A stretch of 64,000 bases of DNA from positions 34,599,495 to 34,663,494 of the forward strand of contig NC_080047.1 of the NCBI RefSeq assembly GCF_026212465.1. The letters are read 5' to 3'. The stretch is from Amaranthus tricolor (taxonomy: Eukaryota > Streptophyta > Magnoliopsida > Caryophyllales > Amaranthaceae). Numbering within the stretch: the stretch's first letter is position 1; every line of letters starts with the position of its first letter. Positions 31,808 through 43,339 of the stretch are shown here, piece after piece. The position numbers and the translations under genes are program-made. The notes beneath the pieces were generated by a model, which was given only the letters and a program-made list of their open reading frames with translations, searched no databases and had not been told where the DNA came from.

Positions 31808-34800
31808 ATGACAAACGATCGTTCTTGGATGTATGGAAGCATTGAATCGTCGGAATTTATTGATGGCGTATTAGAATTTTGTAGTATTGCGGTTGAACAT
31901 CAAGTTAGGACGGGGGGAGTTGGTTTTTATTGCCCATGTGTCAGTTGTGGCAATGTATCAAAGGTAGATAGTGTTGATATCCTTAGGGAGCACATACTTC
32001 GACGTGGGTTTAGGCCTCAATATCATGTTTGGGTTTGGCATGGTGAGGAGGGAGTTTACAAAGAGAAAAGTGTTGTTGAGGACGTCAATAATGTGGCCGA
32101 TGTCAATGAGGATGTAGTAGATCATGTTGATGGGTATGAGACAGATGAAGAGAATGTCGATGAGGATGTGGATCGTGTTGATGAGATGATGGAGGGAGTC
32201 GAGGATGAGTTAGGAAAACGTCCTCGTGTTTTTGACTTGTTGACAGAGGCTTCTCAAAAGCCTTTGTACCCTGGATGTACAAAGTTCACCAAACTAACAG
32301 CAGTGTTGACAATTTTCAACATTAAGTCAAAGTTCAATTGGAGTGACGCTAGTTTCACAATGTTATTAGAAGCGTTAGGTGAGTTGCTTCCTGAGGGAAA
32401 TGAACTTCCAAAGTCGACATATTATGCCAAAAAGCTCATGTGTCCTTTCGGCTTAGAGTACTAGAAGATTCATGCGTGTCCGAATGATTGTGTGTTGTAT
32501 CGGAATGAAAACGAGAACTTAGAAGAGTGTCCTAGGTGTGGGTTATCGCGCTACAAGCGTAAAGGGTCTCGGGATGCTAAAGGGCCCCCGGCTAAGGTAT
32601 TGTGGTATCTTCCAATAATACCTAGATTCAAGCGCTTGTTTTCTATAAAGAAAGATGCGTTAAATTTGAGGTGGCATGCAGATAGGGTGAAGAAAGGTCA
32701 CTTGCTCACACATCCATCTGATTCTCCGGAGTGGAAGAGTATTGATAGGTTGCATAAGACTTTTGGGGATGAGGTTCGTAATTTAAGGCTCGGACTGTGT
32801 ACGGATGGAATGAACCCATTCGGCAATCTTAGTTCTCAACATAGTACTTGGCCGGTACTTTTAGTGATCTATAATTTGCCACCTTGGTTGTGTATGAAGC
32901 GTAAGTACATAATGCTTTCGCTTCTTATCTCGGGTCCTAAACAACCTGGCAATGACATAGATGTGTATCTTGCACCTCTCGTTGAGGATTTGAGAAAGAT
33001 GTGGGATGAAGGCGTTTCAGTGTTTGATGCATATGCTAATGAGGAGTTCACCTTGCGTGCAATACTTTTATGCACCGTTAATGATTTTCCGGCATATGGC
33101 AACTTATCGGGGTATAAGAACAAAGGGAAGAAAGCATGCCCGATATGTATCGATGACATGGAATCCACGTGGATTCCTAAGTGCAAACACGTATTCATGC
33201 ACCATCGAAATTTCCTCCCACGAGACCACCAATATCGTAAGAAGAAGAAGTTGTTCAATGGGGAGGTTGAGGACCGTGTAGCTCGTCGACCGTTGACCGG
33301 TTATGAGGTTTATGAACAGGTTAAGGGAGTTGAGACTGTATTTGGTAAAACGGGGCAAGTGCAAGGAGGTGAAGACCGATTATGGAAAAAAGAATCAATC
33401 TTTTGGAAGCTTCCATATTGGAGAGATCTACAGGTTAGGCATTGTCTTGACGTTATGCATATAGAGAAAAATGTATGCGATGCCATACTCGGGACTCTCA
33501 TGAACATTCCGGGTAAGACAAAAGATGTTAGGGCCGTGCGAGATTGGTTTGAATGTAAGGGTCTTCGTTCGGAGTTGTGGGCACATGTTAAGGTGAGTAA
33601 GAAAAGAAATAGAGCTGATGATGAAGTTGGTGGCAGTAAGAAGAAGATGCTTAATGACAAAGTTTATTTGCCTCCAGCTTGCTACACATTGTCCAAAGCA
33701 GAGAAGCGGACATTTTGTGAGTGTTTGTATGGCATTAAGGTTCCGTCTGGGTACTCATCCAACATGAAGAGATTTGTTAGCCTAAATGGTGAGCTGAAGT
33801 TGGGAAGCATGAAATCTCACGATTGCCATGTAATGATGCAAGTGTTCTTACCAATTGCAATCCGTGGAATACTGCCAAAACATGTGAGATATGCTATTAC
33901 CAAGCTATGTTCGTTCTTCAACACAATTTGTAGTAAAGTTCTTGATCCCTTTAAACTTGATGCACTTCAACTCGACGTGATTGTAACTTTATGCAAGTTT
34001 GAGATGTATTTTCCACCTTCTTTCTTGGACATAATGGTTCATCTTATTGTCCATCTCGTTCGTGAGATCAAACTTTTGGGTCCAGTTTTTTTAAGGTGGT
34101 GTTATCCTTTTGAAAGACACATGGGTGTTTTACAAAATAAGGTGAGGAATCCAGCACAGCCCTAGGGGAGTATGATTCAAAGCACTGTAAGCGATGTGAT
34201 TAGTAACTTTATAGCCGAGTATTTGGCCATGGCAAAGCCTATTGGACTTCCCACCTCTAGACATGAAGGAAGGCTTGAGGGAAAAGGAACAATTGGCTCC
34301 AAATCGGTCACACCTCCTCGAGAAAGCCTTCTACAAGCACACTTGTATGTGTTGCATCATATTCCGGAAGTTCATCCTTTTTTGAGTGAGCATTTTGATA
34401 TATTGCGCGCAAAACATCCTTCTAAAGGGGATAGGGCATTGATGCAGTTGCATAACAAGACGTTTATTAATTGGTTTCATAATCGAGTAATATGCGAAGA
34501 ACTCAAGGGTGTATCCGAAATTGTTAAGTGGTTAGCTTTTGGTCCTCGTGATGATGTCAACAAATATGAGGGTTACGATGTCAATGGCTTCACATTTTAG
34601 ACTGAGGGTCAAGACAAGAAGTCATCGTATCTACAGAATAGTGGGGTTTCTATTTTGGCGTCATCTACATTTTACGCGAGTGCGAAGGATCAAGCGTCGG
34701 TTGATGCTAAATTGGTATACTACGGGCGGGTACATGAAATATGGGAGCTTGACTACTCTACTTTCAATATTGGTCTTTTCAAATGTAAGTGGGTAGATAA

Positions 34801-35131
34801 TAATCGACGATGCATAAAAAATGACGACCCTTGTGGATTCACTCTTGTAGACTTAGCTCGTTTGCGTGATAGTGAGGAGCCATTCATACTAGCCACACAA
34901 GCCAAGCAAGTATTCTACATTGTAGACCCGTCTGATAAAAAATGGTCTATTGTTGTACCGGGAAAAAGAAGCATTCTTGGTATAGGTGATGTTGAGGATG
35001 AGGAAGAATATGAAGCTTTTGAAGACTCCCCTCCCTTTATCAATCCAATATCAGTGGATCAAGATGATGTAGATGATGTAGATGTTGGTTATATGCGTGT
35101 AGATCACACGGAAGGAATACATTTGAATTAA
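31808..35131 (+). pseudogene. CACTA TNPD/tnp2 transposase with three in-frame TAG codons
   Basis: ATG 31808 opens MTNDRSWMYGS, the transposase-associated domain (CPCVSC). Next come the tnp2 region (KIHACPNDC, ECPRCGLSRYK, LCTDGMNPFG with a catalytic-type Asp, KACPICIDD, HCLDVMHIEKNV), a DUF4218-like part (LPKHVRYAITKLC, FPPSFLDIMVHL, WCYPFERHMG) and a DUF4216-like part (YYGRVHEIWELDY, DPCGFTLVDL). It ends with TAA at 35129. All 1108 codons are in one frame; the only breaks are TAG at 32462, 34163 and 34598. No frameshift or other stop occurs. The enzyme cuts CACTA ends. This copy is presumably inactive unless TAG is read through. Acidic repeats (DEDV, about residues 100-145) separate the first two domains. 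Confidence 0.85.
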
Positions 35132-35169
35132 GTGATTCACAAGGTATGAATTTAAAGCTTTTAAAAGTT

Positions 35170-35300
35170 TTTTTGGCACTTGGTTTGTTTTGCATGAAAC
35201 TTTGCACATAACACTTATTTGTTATATATTATTGTGTTGAACGTACGTATTAGAATTGTAAATCATAGTCATATTCTTAATATTACTTAGCTTATGTTCT
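35170..35300 (+). repeat. Diverged single copy of the 169 bp repeat
   Basis: The spacer between the two CACTA genes contains ttggtttgttttgcatgaaac, tattattgtgttgaa and aatcatagtcatattct in the order found in the 38.7-40.6 kb array. It is closest to the last array unit (40487-40570), suggesting a source or an outlying copy. Confidence 0.7.
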
Positions 35301-38300
35301 AATATATTTCTATTCATACTCTTTCAGGTACTGATATATAATGCATCTATTCAGAGACGAAATTGTCCCCGAGATTGAGACCTCGGATAATGAGCATCGT
35401 AGTTACGACAGTGAAGAGGACCAAATTATGAGATTCGAGCGTATGGCTGAAGACGCTCCACCTCTAGACAATGATTTTGAGACTGAAGACGCCCCACCAA
35501 TGGATGCTCCCACTACCAGTAAGAAAAGAAAAGGGCGAGGTCCTACAAAAAACCTCAAAGTCACGGAACCAATGCATTTGGAATACAATGCATTGGGTCA
35601 ACCCTGCGGAAAATGGCGTAGGCTATATGGAAAACAAGTGGGCCTATGTATCCGCAAGATTTCCATATTGCACGCATGGAACGAGGTTCTAGAGGGTTTG
35701 AAAAACTCTCTATGGAATGATACTGTGGTAAGCAACTTTACTATTTTTACTCATTTAGTTTCATTTTAAAATTAATTTAATTGACAGTAACAAATATAAA
35801 TTTTTTTTGTAGAATCTTTTCCACATCGAGAGCGATGAGGACAAGAAGAATGTGTTTCTTTCAGCTGTTGCTGAAAGATTCAGAGATTTCAAATCCAAGC
35901 TAGTAACTGGCTGGATTACGAAGACCCGTGCCCGTACGACCAAAAAGGTCAAAACGGGAAACGAAGGTGGAGAGCAAGCACCTTCGAAGATGCCCTACGA
36001 AATATGGGGTCACATATCGAAGAGGGATTGGGAGGCCTTTGTTGCCAAAAGAACAACTCCCATAGAAGTTGTAAGTATTTCATATTATATTATAGTTTAC
36101 CAATTTGAATTTACTTGTTTTGATTCAGTCATTAAACTAATACATGACATTCGATTTCTATTGATTAATTAGGAAAAGCGTGGTAAAGCTTCAGATTCTG
36201 CAAGCAAAAGGAAGTTTTACCATCGCTTAGGCCAGAAAACGTACGATGAGGTCCGAAAAGAGTGGGTGGATGCGGGTTTATACCCCAATCAAAGTTCATC
36301 CACACCCTCATCTACGACTACCTCCGCATCCGTACATACTCTTGCTGGAGATCGGGTGCGTGATGGGTATTGCGGTCTTCATTCCCGAGATGCAAGTGGT
36401 AAATTTACCATTAATGATCCGGGAACGAAGAAGGTTGTTGATGCTGTGGTGAGTTTTGAAATTATTAAGTATATTCTTCATTTGTTTTGTATTCTTTGGC
36501 TTTGATGTACTTATACTAATTACTATATATGTCACTTTTTATTTCAACAGATGGGCTGGAAGGAAAAAGAAGCTACGGGGGAGTTCACCCCAAAAGGCAA
36601 TGTTGACGCATTGCATATGGTCTTAGGGAAAGACCACAGTGGGCTGGTAGTCGGAAAAGGAGGCGTCCGCGTGGGGTTACAGAAGGCATTCGGCAAAGAG
36701 TGTGTTGCTACTCAATCCCGAACGGCACTGCGGGAAGAAGCAACAACCCTCCGAGCGGAGATTACGAAGGACGTTCTCGCGAAGTTGGCCACCGTGTTGC
36801 AAAAGATGGGTGCACCCATTGTGGACTGGGCAAACCTGATTGTCGATGATCAGGGAAGTCAACATGGGGATTCTAACGCTTTGGTCGAGCCAACACCCGA
36901 GCCCATTACCCCCGTAGCACCCCAGCTCTTTACTAATACCCCCGTTGCTCAAAATTCGGAGCCAACTCCGGTGCCAGTGCTACAGGTACATAGTTTTTAA
37001 ATATATAAGCACTTATTAATTTAAATTGCAACGCGTAATTAAAATTTTATTATGATGCTTATTATACTAAACGACACAATTTTCAGGAGGCGACTCCTTG
37101 TTCTCTTTTGCTGCCTCAGTTAGGTGTTGCTAGTGATGGCGACTTAACTGAGATTGCATATGGTATGGCACAACCAAATAAAGAGGGCCAAACAGTGCAT
37201 TCAGTGCCTGTTACAAGTGGCCACATCAGTGTGGCCGTGGAGACTATTGTAAAGGGGTTTGAAGATTTCTCACTCCCAATTCCAATGCCAGCATGGAGCC
37301 TTGAGAAACTATCAGACGCCCTAGGTAGTTTTGTCACATGGCCATATGCTTTGGTCCGATTCACTAACATGGTAAGAATCATTTGTACCTTATTTATTTT
37401 TATTTTTTTAATTGCATGCTCACACTAATTTAATTTTATAAATTGAAATAGCAAAAGAGTCCAAAGGGATCTTGTTGAGAGGTCGGTTCCTCAGCAAAGG
37501 TGTCGACTGGGTCAAAGTCGATGCCAAGCACTCCAATTTTGACTGATGAGGAGCTAAAAGATCTCTCTCAAGATTGCAAATGGTTGCATTATTGTGCATC
37601 TCGCAATAAGTGAGGAGGACCCAATCATGTTGCCCCTGCTGAAGGAGCAATACTGCTTTTCAGAAGACCCGTATGTAATTATTGGTCCTAGTGACATCGG
37701 GCAATTTTTGAGAGGAGAGATGCTGAACGTAGCTCTTTTCCATGTCTACATGAGGTGATGTTCATTATCTTACAAGTTAGGCATTGTTGTTTAATTGTTT
37801 TAATGACCGAATTACTAACAAAATTCTCTTATTTGTGAGTTTAGTGCGGTTTACGAGGAGGTAAATTCTTGCGAACCTCCAATAAAAATTGGATGGTTTT
37901 GTCCGGAGACGATTTCGGGTAGTAAATGTAGAAATGATCCAGATGTCGTCAGAGCATACATTGAGACTGCTTTGACTAATTCCCTTGCATGTAAACACAC
38001 ATTCATTCTGGCTCCATATTGGGAAGAGTAAGTTTTATTTTTGAAATTGAACTTATCTTTTGATTTTTAAAGTCACCTAATCTCTAATTTGTTGATTTTA
38101 AATTTGTGTTTGTAGTTTGCATTGGATACTTTTGATCATATGTCCTTTAACGAACACCGTGCACGTCTTCGACTCATTACAAAAACTTAACAGCCTACCT
38201 CGCAACACAAGATTCAAAGCATTGTTGAATGCGTACGTAATATTAATTATTTAACCAATTTGATTTAATTAAGTGTTATATATATATATAAATGGTATTA

Positions 38301-38436
38301 CTTTTCCCATGCGTTTCAGCGCAATGAAAAGAGTGTGTGGACAAATGAGATCTACATCCAGAGCCACATTTCCAAAATGGATAGCAAGAAAGGTACACAA
38401 ATTCGATTTTATGGGTTTTGTATAGGTTTGGTCAAA

Positions 38437-40570
38437 TGATCATAAAAAGAACACGAAACAACCACAAACACTTAAACAAAATTCTGATCTAGCAAACTGT
38501 CGACCAGCCCTCCTTCGGCTCAGCTTCTAGGAGTCCACGGGGATTGTTAGAATGGTTTTAGGACCTTGATAGCTAGATCCAAGTACCAAGATTCCATTTC
38601 CACTTTAGCCTAGGTCTTGGATGCATAGGTTTGGTCTCCACGTGTCGTGCAAGGTGGTCTGGTCACTAGTTTGATGCTGTCAATTTCGCGTTTTTATTTG
38701 TCAATTTCGCGCGTAAAGTAGGTCAAACATGGTTTGTTATGCACGAAACTTGGCATACAACACTATTTGGCATATATTATTGTGTTGAAGTGGTTAGAAT
38801 TGATAATAATAGTCATATGCTAGAAATTAGAAGTTAAGTTGCGATTTTATTCGTTTTTAAGCGTTTTTGTAAATTTCGCGCGTAAAGTAGGTCAAACATG
38901 GTTTGTTATGCACGAAACTTGGCACACAACACTATTTGGCATATATTATTGTGTTGAAATGGTTATACTTGATAATAATAGTCATATGCTAGAAATTAGA
39001 AGTTAAGTTGCGATTTTATGGGTTTTTAAGCGTTTTTGTGAATTTCGCGCGTAAAGTAGGTCAAACATGGTTTTTTATGCACGAAACTCGGCACACCACA
39101 CTATTTGGAATATATTATTGTGTTGAAATGGTTAGAATTGATAATAATAGTCATATGCTAGAAATTAGAAGTTAAGTTGCGATTTTATGCGTTTTTAAGC
39201 GTTTTTGTGAATTTCGCGCGTAAAGTAGGTCAAACATGGTTTGTTATGCACGAAACTTGGCACACAACACTATTTGGCATATATTATTGTTTTGAAATGG
39301 TTAGAATTGATAATAATAGTCATATGCTAGAAATTAGAAGTTAAGTTGCGATTTTATGCGTTTTTAAGCGTTTTTGTCAATTCCGCGCGTAAAGTAGCTC
39401 AAACTTGGTTTTGATGCGAAACCGGGGCTGATTAAGGCCTTGGTTATGCAAGGATTAATGTTGTGCGTAAGCTTTGATTAATGACACAGTCAAAAACTAC
39501 AAATGATCATGAAAAGAACACGAAACAACCACAAACACTTAAACAAAATTCTGATCTAGCAAACTGTCGACCAGCCCTCCTTCGGCTCAGCTTCTAGGAG
39601 TCCACGGGGATTGTTAGAATGGTTTTAGGACCTTGATAGCTAGATCCAAGTACCAAGATTCCATTTCCACTTTAGCCTAGGTCCTGGATGCATAGGTTTG
39701 GTCTCCACGTGTCGTGCAAGGTGGTCTGCTCACTAGTTTGATGCTGTCAATTTCGCGTTTTTATTTGTCAATTTCGCGCGTAAAGTAGGTCAAACATGGT
39801 TTGTTATGCACGAAACTTGGCACACAACACTATTTGGCATATATTATTGTGTTGAAATGGTTAGAATTGATAATAATAGTCATATGCTAGAAATTAGAAG
39901 TTAAGTTGCGATTTTATGCGTTTTTAAGCGTTTTTGTCAATTTCGCGCGTAAAGTAGGTCAAACATGGTTTGTTATGCACGAAACTTGGCACACAACACT
40001 ATTTGGCATGTATTATTGTGTTGAAATGGTTATACTTGATAATAATAGTCATATGCTAGAAATTAGAAGTTAAGTTGCGATTTTATGGATTTTTAAGCGT
40101 TTTTGTGAATTTCGCGCGTAAAGTAGGTCAAACATGGTTTGTTATGCACGAAACTTGGCACACAACACTATTTCGCATATATTATTGTGTTGAAATGGTT
40201 AGAATTGATAATAATAGTCATATGCTAGAAATTAGAAGTTAAGTTGCGATTTTTATGCGTTTTTAAGCGTTTTTGTCAATTTCGCGCGTAAAGTACTCAA
40301 ACTTGGTTTGTTATGCACGAAACTTGGCACACAACACTATTTGGCATATATTATTGTGTTGAAATGGTTAGAATTGATAATAATAGTCATATGCAAGAAA
40401 TTAGAAGTTAAGTTGCGATTTTATGCGTTTTTAAGCGTTTTTGTCAATTCCGCGCCTAAAGTAGCTCAAACTTTGTTTGTTTTGCACGAAACTTGGCACA
40501 CAACACTATTTGGTATATATTATTGTGTAGAAGTTGTTAGAATTGAAAATCATAGTCATATTCTAGAATT
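38437..40570 (+). repeat. 1067 bp direct duplication inside a CACTA intron
   Basis: The block starting TGATCAT(A/G)AAAAGAACACG at 38437 recurs at 39504, exactly 1067 bp later. Each copy has about 260 bp of unique lead sequence (containing CTCCTTCGGCTCAGCTTC) followed by several 169 bp units. It arose by duplication of an already repeated segment. Confidence 0.85.
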
Positions 40571-40615
40571 TATGTGTTAAGTTGCGATTTTATGCCTTTT
40601 TAACCGTTTTTGACA
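38703..40615 (+). repeat. 169 bp tandem array in a CACTA intron
   Basis: AATTTCGCGCGTAAAGTAGG starts units at 38703, 38872, 39041, 39210 and 39379 (partial), then at 39770, 39939, 40108, 40278 and 40446. Spacing is 169 bp, with one 170 and one 168. Within units TATTATTGTGTTGAAATGG and AATAGTCATATGCTAGAAAT are well kept. The intron therefore separates the protease His/Asp exon from the Cys exon. Confidence 0.92.
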
Positions 40616-41159
40616 CTAACTTCTATTTTCTCTTAGTGCTTTCAACAACCTCCTTTTTCCGTTGACTGCGGCTACTACACGCTGAAGTTTATGGACGATA
40701 TTATAAATTCCGTGAAGGAATTTGGAGTCGAAAATATAGATGCCGTAAGTATTTGTTACGTTCTTAATTAAATATATTATTGGTAAAATCTAATGTTTCT
40801 ATATTAATATATAGCTTTTATTTTAATATTATAATATAGGTTTTAAACGACATTCCGAGGGAAACACGCGCTTTGAGAAGTGAAGAGATGCGCGAATTAA
40901 AAGACAAGATTGCTATGTATCTTGCTAATATTTGTGCTTGATAAATTGTAATTACTATTGATTATTTTTTATAGTTTATTTAATGTATATATATATATGT
41001 ACGTACATATTATATTATATATATATACGAGCGAGAGTTTATTATTACAAAGAGATTAATGTTGATTATCTGTGATTATCATTGGATTAATCATTGTTAT
41101 TACATTGTAATATTATTGCATTATTATAAGGATTAAACGGAAAAAGAAAAAAAAAAGAG

Positions 41160-41415
41160 ACTTATTGCTGCGGTTTTAAGCCTGACCGCAGCAAATAATG
41201 ACACACTTATTGCTGCGGTTTTTCCCCCTGACCGCAGCAAATAACACCCATTATTTGCTGCGGTTTTAGCCCATGACCGCAGCAAATAATGCCCTTATTT
41301 ACTGCGGTTTTGAACCGCAGCATTTAAAGTAGGACATTTGCTGCTATCACTATTGCTGGGGGCCAAAACCGCAGCAAATAATGGCAAAAAAACCGCTGCA
41401 AACGAGGTTTTTTTC
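41160..41415. repeat. Right subterminal hairpin array of the CACTA
   Basis: Five or six TTGCTGCGGTTTT...GACCGCAGCAAATAA imperfect palindromes, then ATTGCTGGGGGCCAAAACC and the right TIR. The same block closes the element at 46630-49641. Confidence 0.85.
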
Positions 41416-41425
41416 ACTAGTGACA

Positions 41426-42433
41426 TGGTTATGGGAATGGTTTAGGAAAGCATACTACTGATGATTGGGACCAAGTGAAGAAATTAGTTCAATTATTAGA
41501 AGTGTTTTATAATTTAACTTTGCGTGTGTCTGGTTTACAATACGTTACTTGTAATGGTTGTTTTGATGATATAACTGATGTTGGTTGTTTACTAAAAGAA
41601 TGGTATGAAAGTCCTGATTATCAGTTTAAGGAAATGGCAAAGAGAATGAAAGCGAAGTGTGATAAGTATTGAGAGGATCCTAAAAAACTAAATGTTATGC
41701 TATATGTTGCTGCTGTACTTGATCCTAGATATAAATGGGAAATTGTGGAATTTGGGATAAGACAAATATACACAAAAGATAATGATGCTTCTGTTGTTTG
41801 TATGCGGGTAAAGAATGCCCTTTATGATTTATATGATGAATACAAAGGCTTTCATTCCACATCCACAACAACGAACCAAAGTGATGGTGCTTCAAGTTCT
41901 AGCAAAGATATAGAACCTAGTCTTCCAAAAAAAGGACTTATGAGATCTAAGTTTAAAAACTCAAAGAGTCTCGTGAGGATGGGGAATTGACTAAAACAGA
42001 GGTGGACAAGTATTTAGATGAGGTTACAGAAGAAGATGAAGATGGCTTTGATATTTTGACATGGTGGAAAAACAATAGTTCAAGGTTTTCCATTCTTTCT
42101 CTTGTAACTCGTGATGTGCTAGCCATTCCTGTATCCACAGTTGCATCGAAAAGTGCCTTTAGCACTGGAGCTCGAGTTCTAGATTCATTTCGAAGTTCAT
42201 TAAGTCCAAAGATGGCAGAAGCTCTTATTTCTTGTCAAGATTGGCTTCGTGCTTTTTCTCCAAAAGTTGAGGATTGCTTGGAGGATATAGCACAACTAGT
42301 GAACGGTATGTGATCTTTCATATCATGATTAGTATTATGTTTATTTTATAAAATCATATTTTTTGATGTTTGTTTTTATTGTATAGAGTTATCGAAGAAC
42401 AATTTGGCTCCTTCAGTTATTGACGTTCCTTGA
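41426..42433 (+). pseudogene. hAT transposase, 3' part with dimerisation domain
   Basis: Continues the gene interrupted at 29962: GYGNGLGKH...WDQVKKLVQLLEVFY. A TGA follows KCDKY (41670). The domain preceding dimerisation has LYVAAVLDPRYKW. A single base missing in an A run near 41955 shifts the frame, and the new frame gives TEVDKYLDE then the hAT C-terminal dimerisation domain: DILTWWKNNSSRFSILS, PVSTVASKSAFSTGARV, ALISCQDWLR. A short intron (about 42306-42386, GTATGTG...TATAG) leads to a final exon ending SVIDVP at 42433. The dimerisation domain is essential for hAT transposase activity in the family. Confidence 0.85.
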
Positions 42434-42518
42434 TGCAATGATGCTTATTCATGGATGAAGTCGCTATTGCTGAGTGCTGACTAGTGAGTACTATGAATTT
42501 ACTTTATGTTCTATATTA

Positions 42519-42790
42519 CTCCCTCCTATTCAGCTTAATTGTCCCATTTCTTTTTATGGTTAAGTCACCTTAATTGTCCCATTTCTATTTTTGGTATGGG
42601 TTTTTGACTTTTATGCCCTTAGTAACTTTATCCTATTTTCAATTATACCCTCCATTATCCATACTAATTTTCCTCCCTTACATTAAAAACTCATAATACC
42701 ACTCTATTTCCTACCCTTAGGGTCCCACTTTTGATTTTCCTTAAAATCCGTAAAAAGTCAAATGAGACTCCTAAGGTGAATAGGAGGGAG
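42519..42790. mobile_element. Stowaway-like MITE (272 bp) inside the hAT
   Basis: Left CTCCCTCCTATTCAGCTTAA and right (reverse complement) CTCCCTCCTATTCACCTTAG are near-perfect TIRs with TA on both sides (42517-42518, 42791-42792). It lies between the transposase 3' end and the right end of the hAT. Confidence 0.9.
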
Positions 42791-43084
42791 TATAAAATTA
42801 GTGATGTACTTAACTATTGAAAATGTGTAATGTTTCGGATTCGGTGATGTATTTTGTTTACAAATTATCGTTTATCTTAGATTCTAAATTAAAAAATACA
42901 AAAAAAATAAAAAAACCGTAGACTAGACCAGACCAAACCGTTCTAGAACGGTCTGGTCTGGTCTGATCTGATGTCTGGATTGGTCTGAAAAATTTCCAGA
43001 CCGGAATTTTTGGTCTGTTCTGATTTTACTGTCAAATCAGACCAGACCGGACCGTGTGCAGCCTTACATGTAGTAGACGAATAT

Positions 43085-43320
43085 AATTTACAATGAGTCA
43101 TTTTTTGTGGCAGAATAAAATAATTAGCCACGGGATCTACAGTGGCAAAAAAAAGAGTTTATGCCACAACCGTAATTTTCTCGTGGCAACATTCTAGCCA
43201 CGTTCACTTGTGCCACGGTAGTCTCTAACTTAATTTCACGTGGCGAGACATGATAGCCAAGGGAAATTCTTACTTGTGCCACGACTGCTACTGTGGCACA
43301 AGTGATGATTTGTAGTAGTG
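43085..43320. mobile_element. CACTA 3' end fragment, different family
   Basis: The reverse complement of the right edge is CACTACTACAAATCATCACT, a CACTA terminus. Inward are repeated GTGCCAC/GTGGCA words (GTGGCAAAAAAAAG, TTGTGCCACGG, ACGTGGC) that look like subterminal repeats. No matching left end exists nearby, so it is a terminal remnant. Confidence 0.65.
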
Positions 43321-43339
43321 TTCATTTTTATGATCATTA

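Larger units (their letters stand above)
35341..40941 (+). pseudogene. CACTA second gene: En/Spm-type region plus Ulp1-like protease
   Basis: Predicted exons: 35341-35727, 35813-36070, 36173-36448, 36551-36985, 37087-37371, 37452-37754, 37845-38027, 38116-38232, 38320-38392, 40637-40744, 40840-40941, all with GT-AG borders and consistent phases. The N-terminal half is acidic, has a KKRKGRGPTK basic patch and the Ptta/En/Spm-type block GQPCGKWRRLYGKQVG...AERFRDFKSKL. The C-terminal half is a C48 cysteine protease: His in DLHWILL (38120), Asp in VHVFDS (38171), Cys in VDCGYY (40667). Exon 6 carries TGA at 37476-37478, a second TGA near 37611 and a frameshift, so this copy is broken. Proteases of this class remove SUMO-like tags; their CACTA role is unclear. 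The intron before the Cys exon is 2.2 kb of tandem repeats. Confidence 0.8.
29963..41422 (+). mobile_element. CACTA (En/Spm) element, 11.5 kb, potentially mother copy
   Basis: TIRs CACTAGTGGAAAAAATTG (left) and CACTAGTGAAAAAAACC (right, reverse complement) are flanked by the 3 bp duplication ACA (29960-29962, 41423-41425). Both ends carry arrays of TTGCTGCGGTT...AACCGCAGCAA hairpins. Inside, in order, are a leader with short tandem repeats and an intron holding an antisense MYB fragment, a TNPD/tnp2 transposase frame, a diverged copy of a 169 bp repeat, and an 11-exon gene ending in a Ulp1-like protease. It sits in a hAT transposase exon. Confidence 0.93.
27491..43066 (+). mobile_element. hAT element with GGTCTGGTC-rich ends, split by a CACTA
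   Basis: The exact 8 bp duplication CATGTAGT lies at 27483-27490 and 43067-43074. The left TIR TAGGGCTGAACAGAGTTTGG matches the right TIR (reverse complement) TAAGGCTGCACACGGTCCGG. Subterminal zones (27505-27715 and 42915-43055) are rich in GGTCTGGTC/GACCAGACC and AAACCGGACC words. Without the nested CACTA and Stowaway, the element is about 3.8 kb. It contains a transposase gene with a leader intron, BED finger, catalytic region and dimerisation domain, now broken. Confidence 0.9.

Noticed and set aside
40308..40580. 90-codon plus frame
   Set aside because: Translation of the 169 bp intronic repeat.
38703..40615. Regular repeat array as a CRISPR
   Set aside because: 169 bp contiguous units without spacers, in a plant transposon intron.
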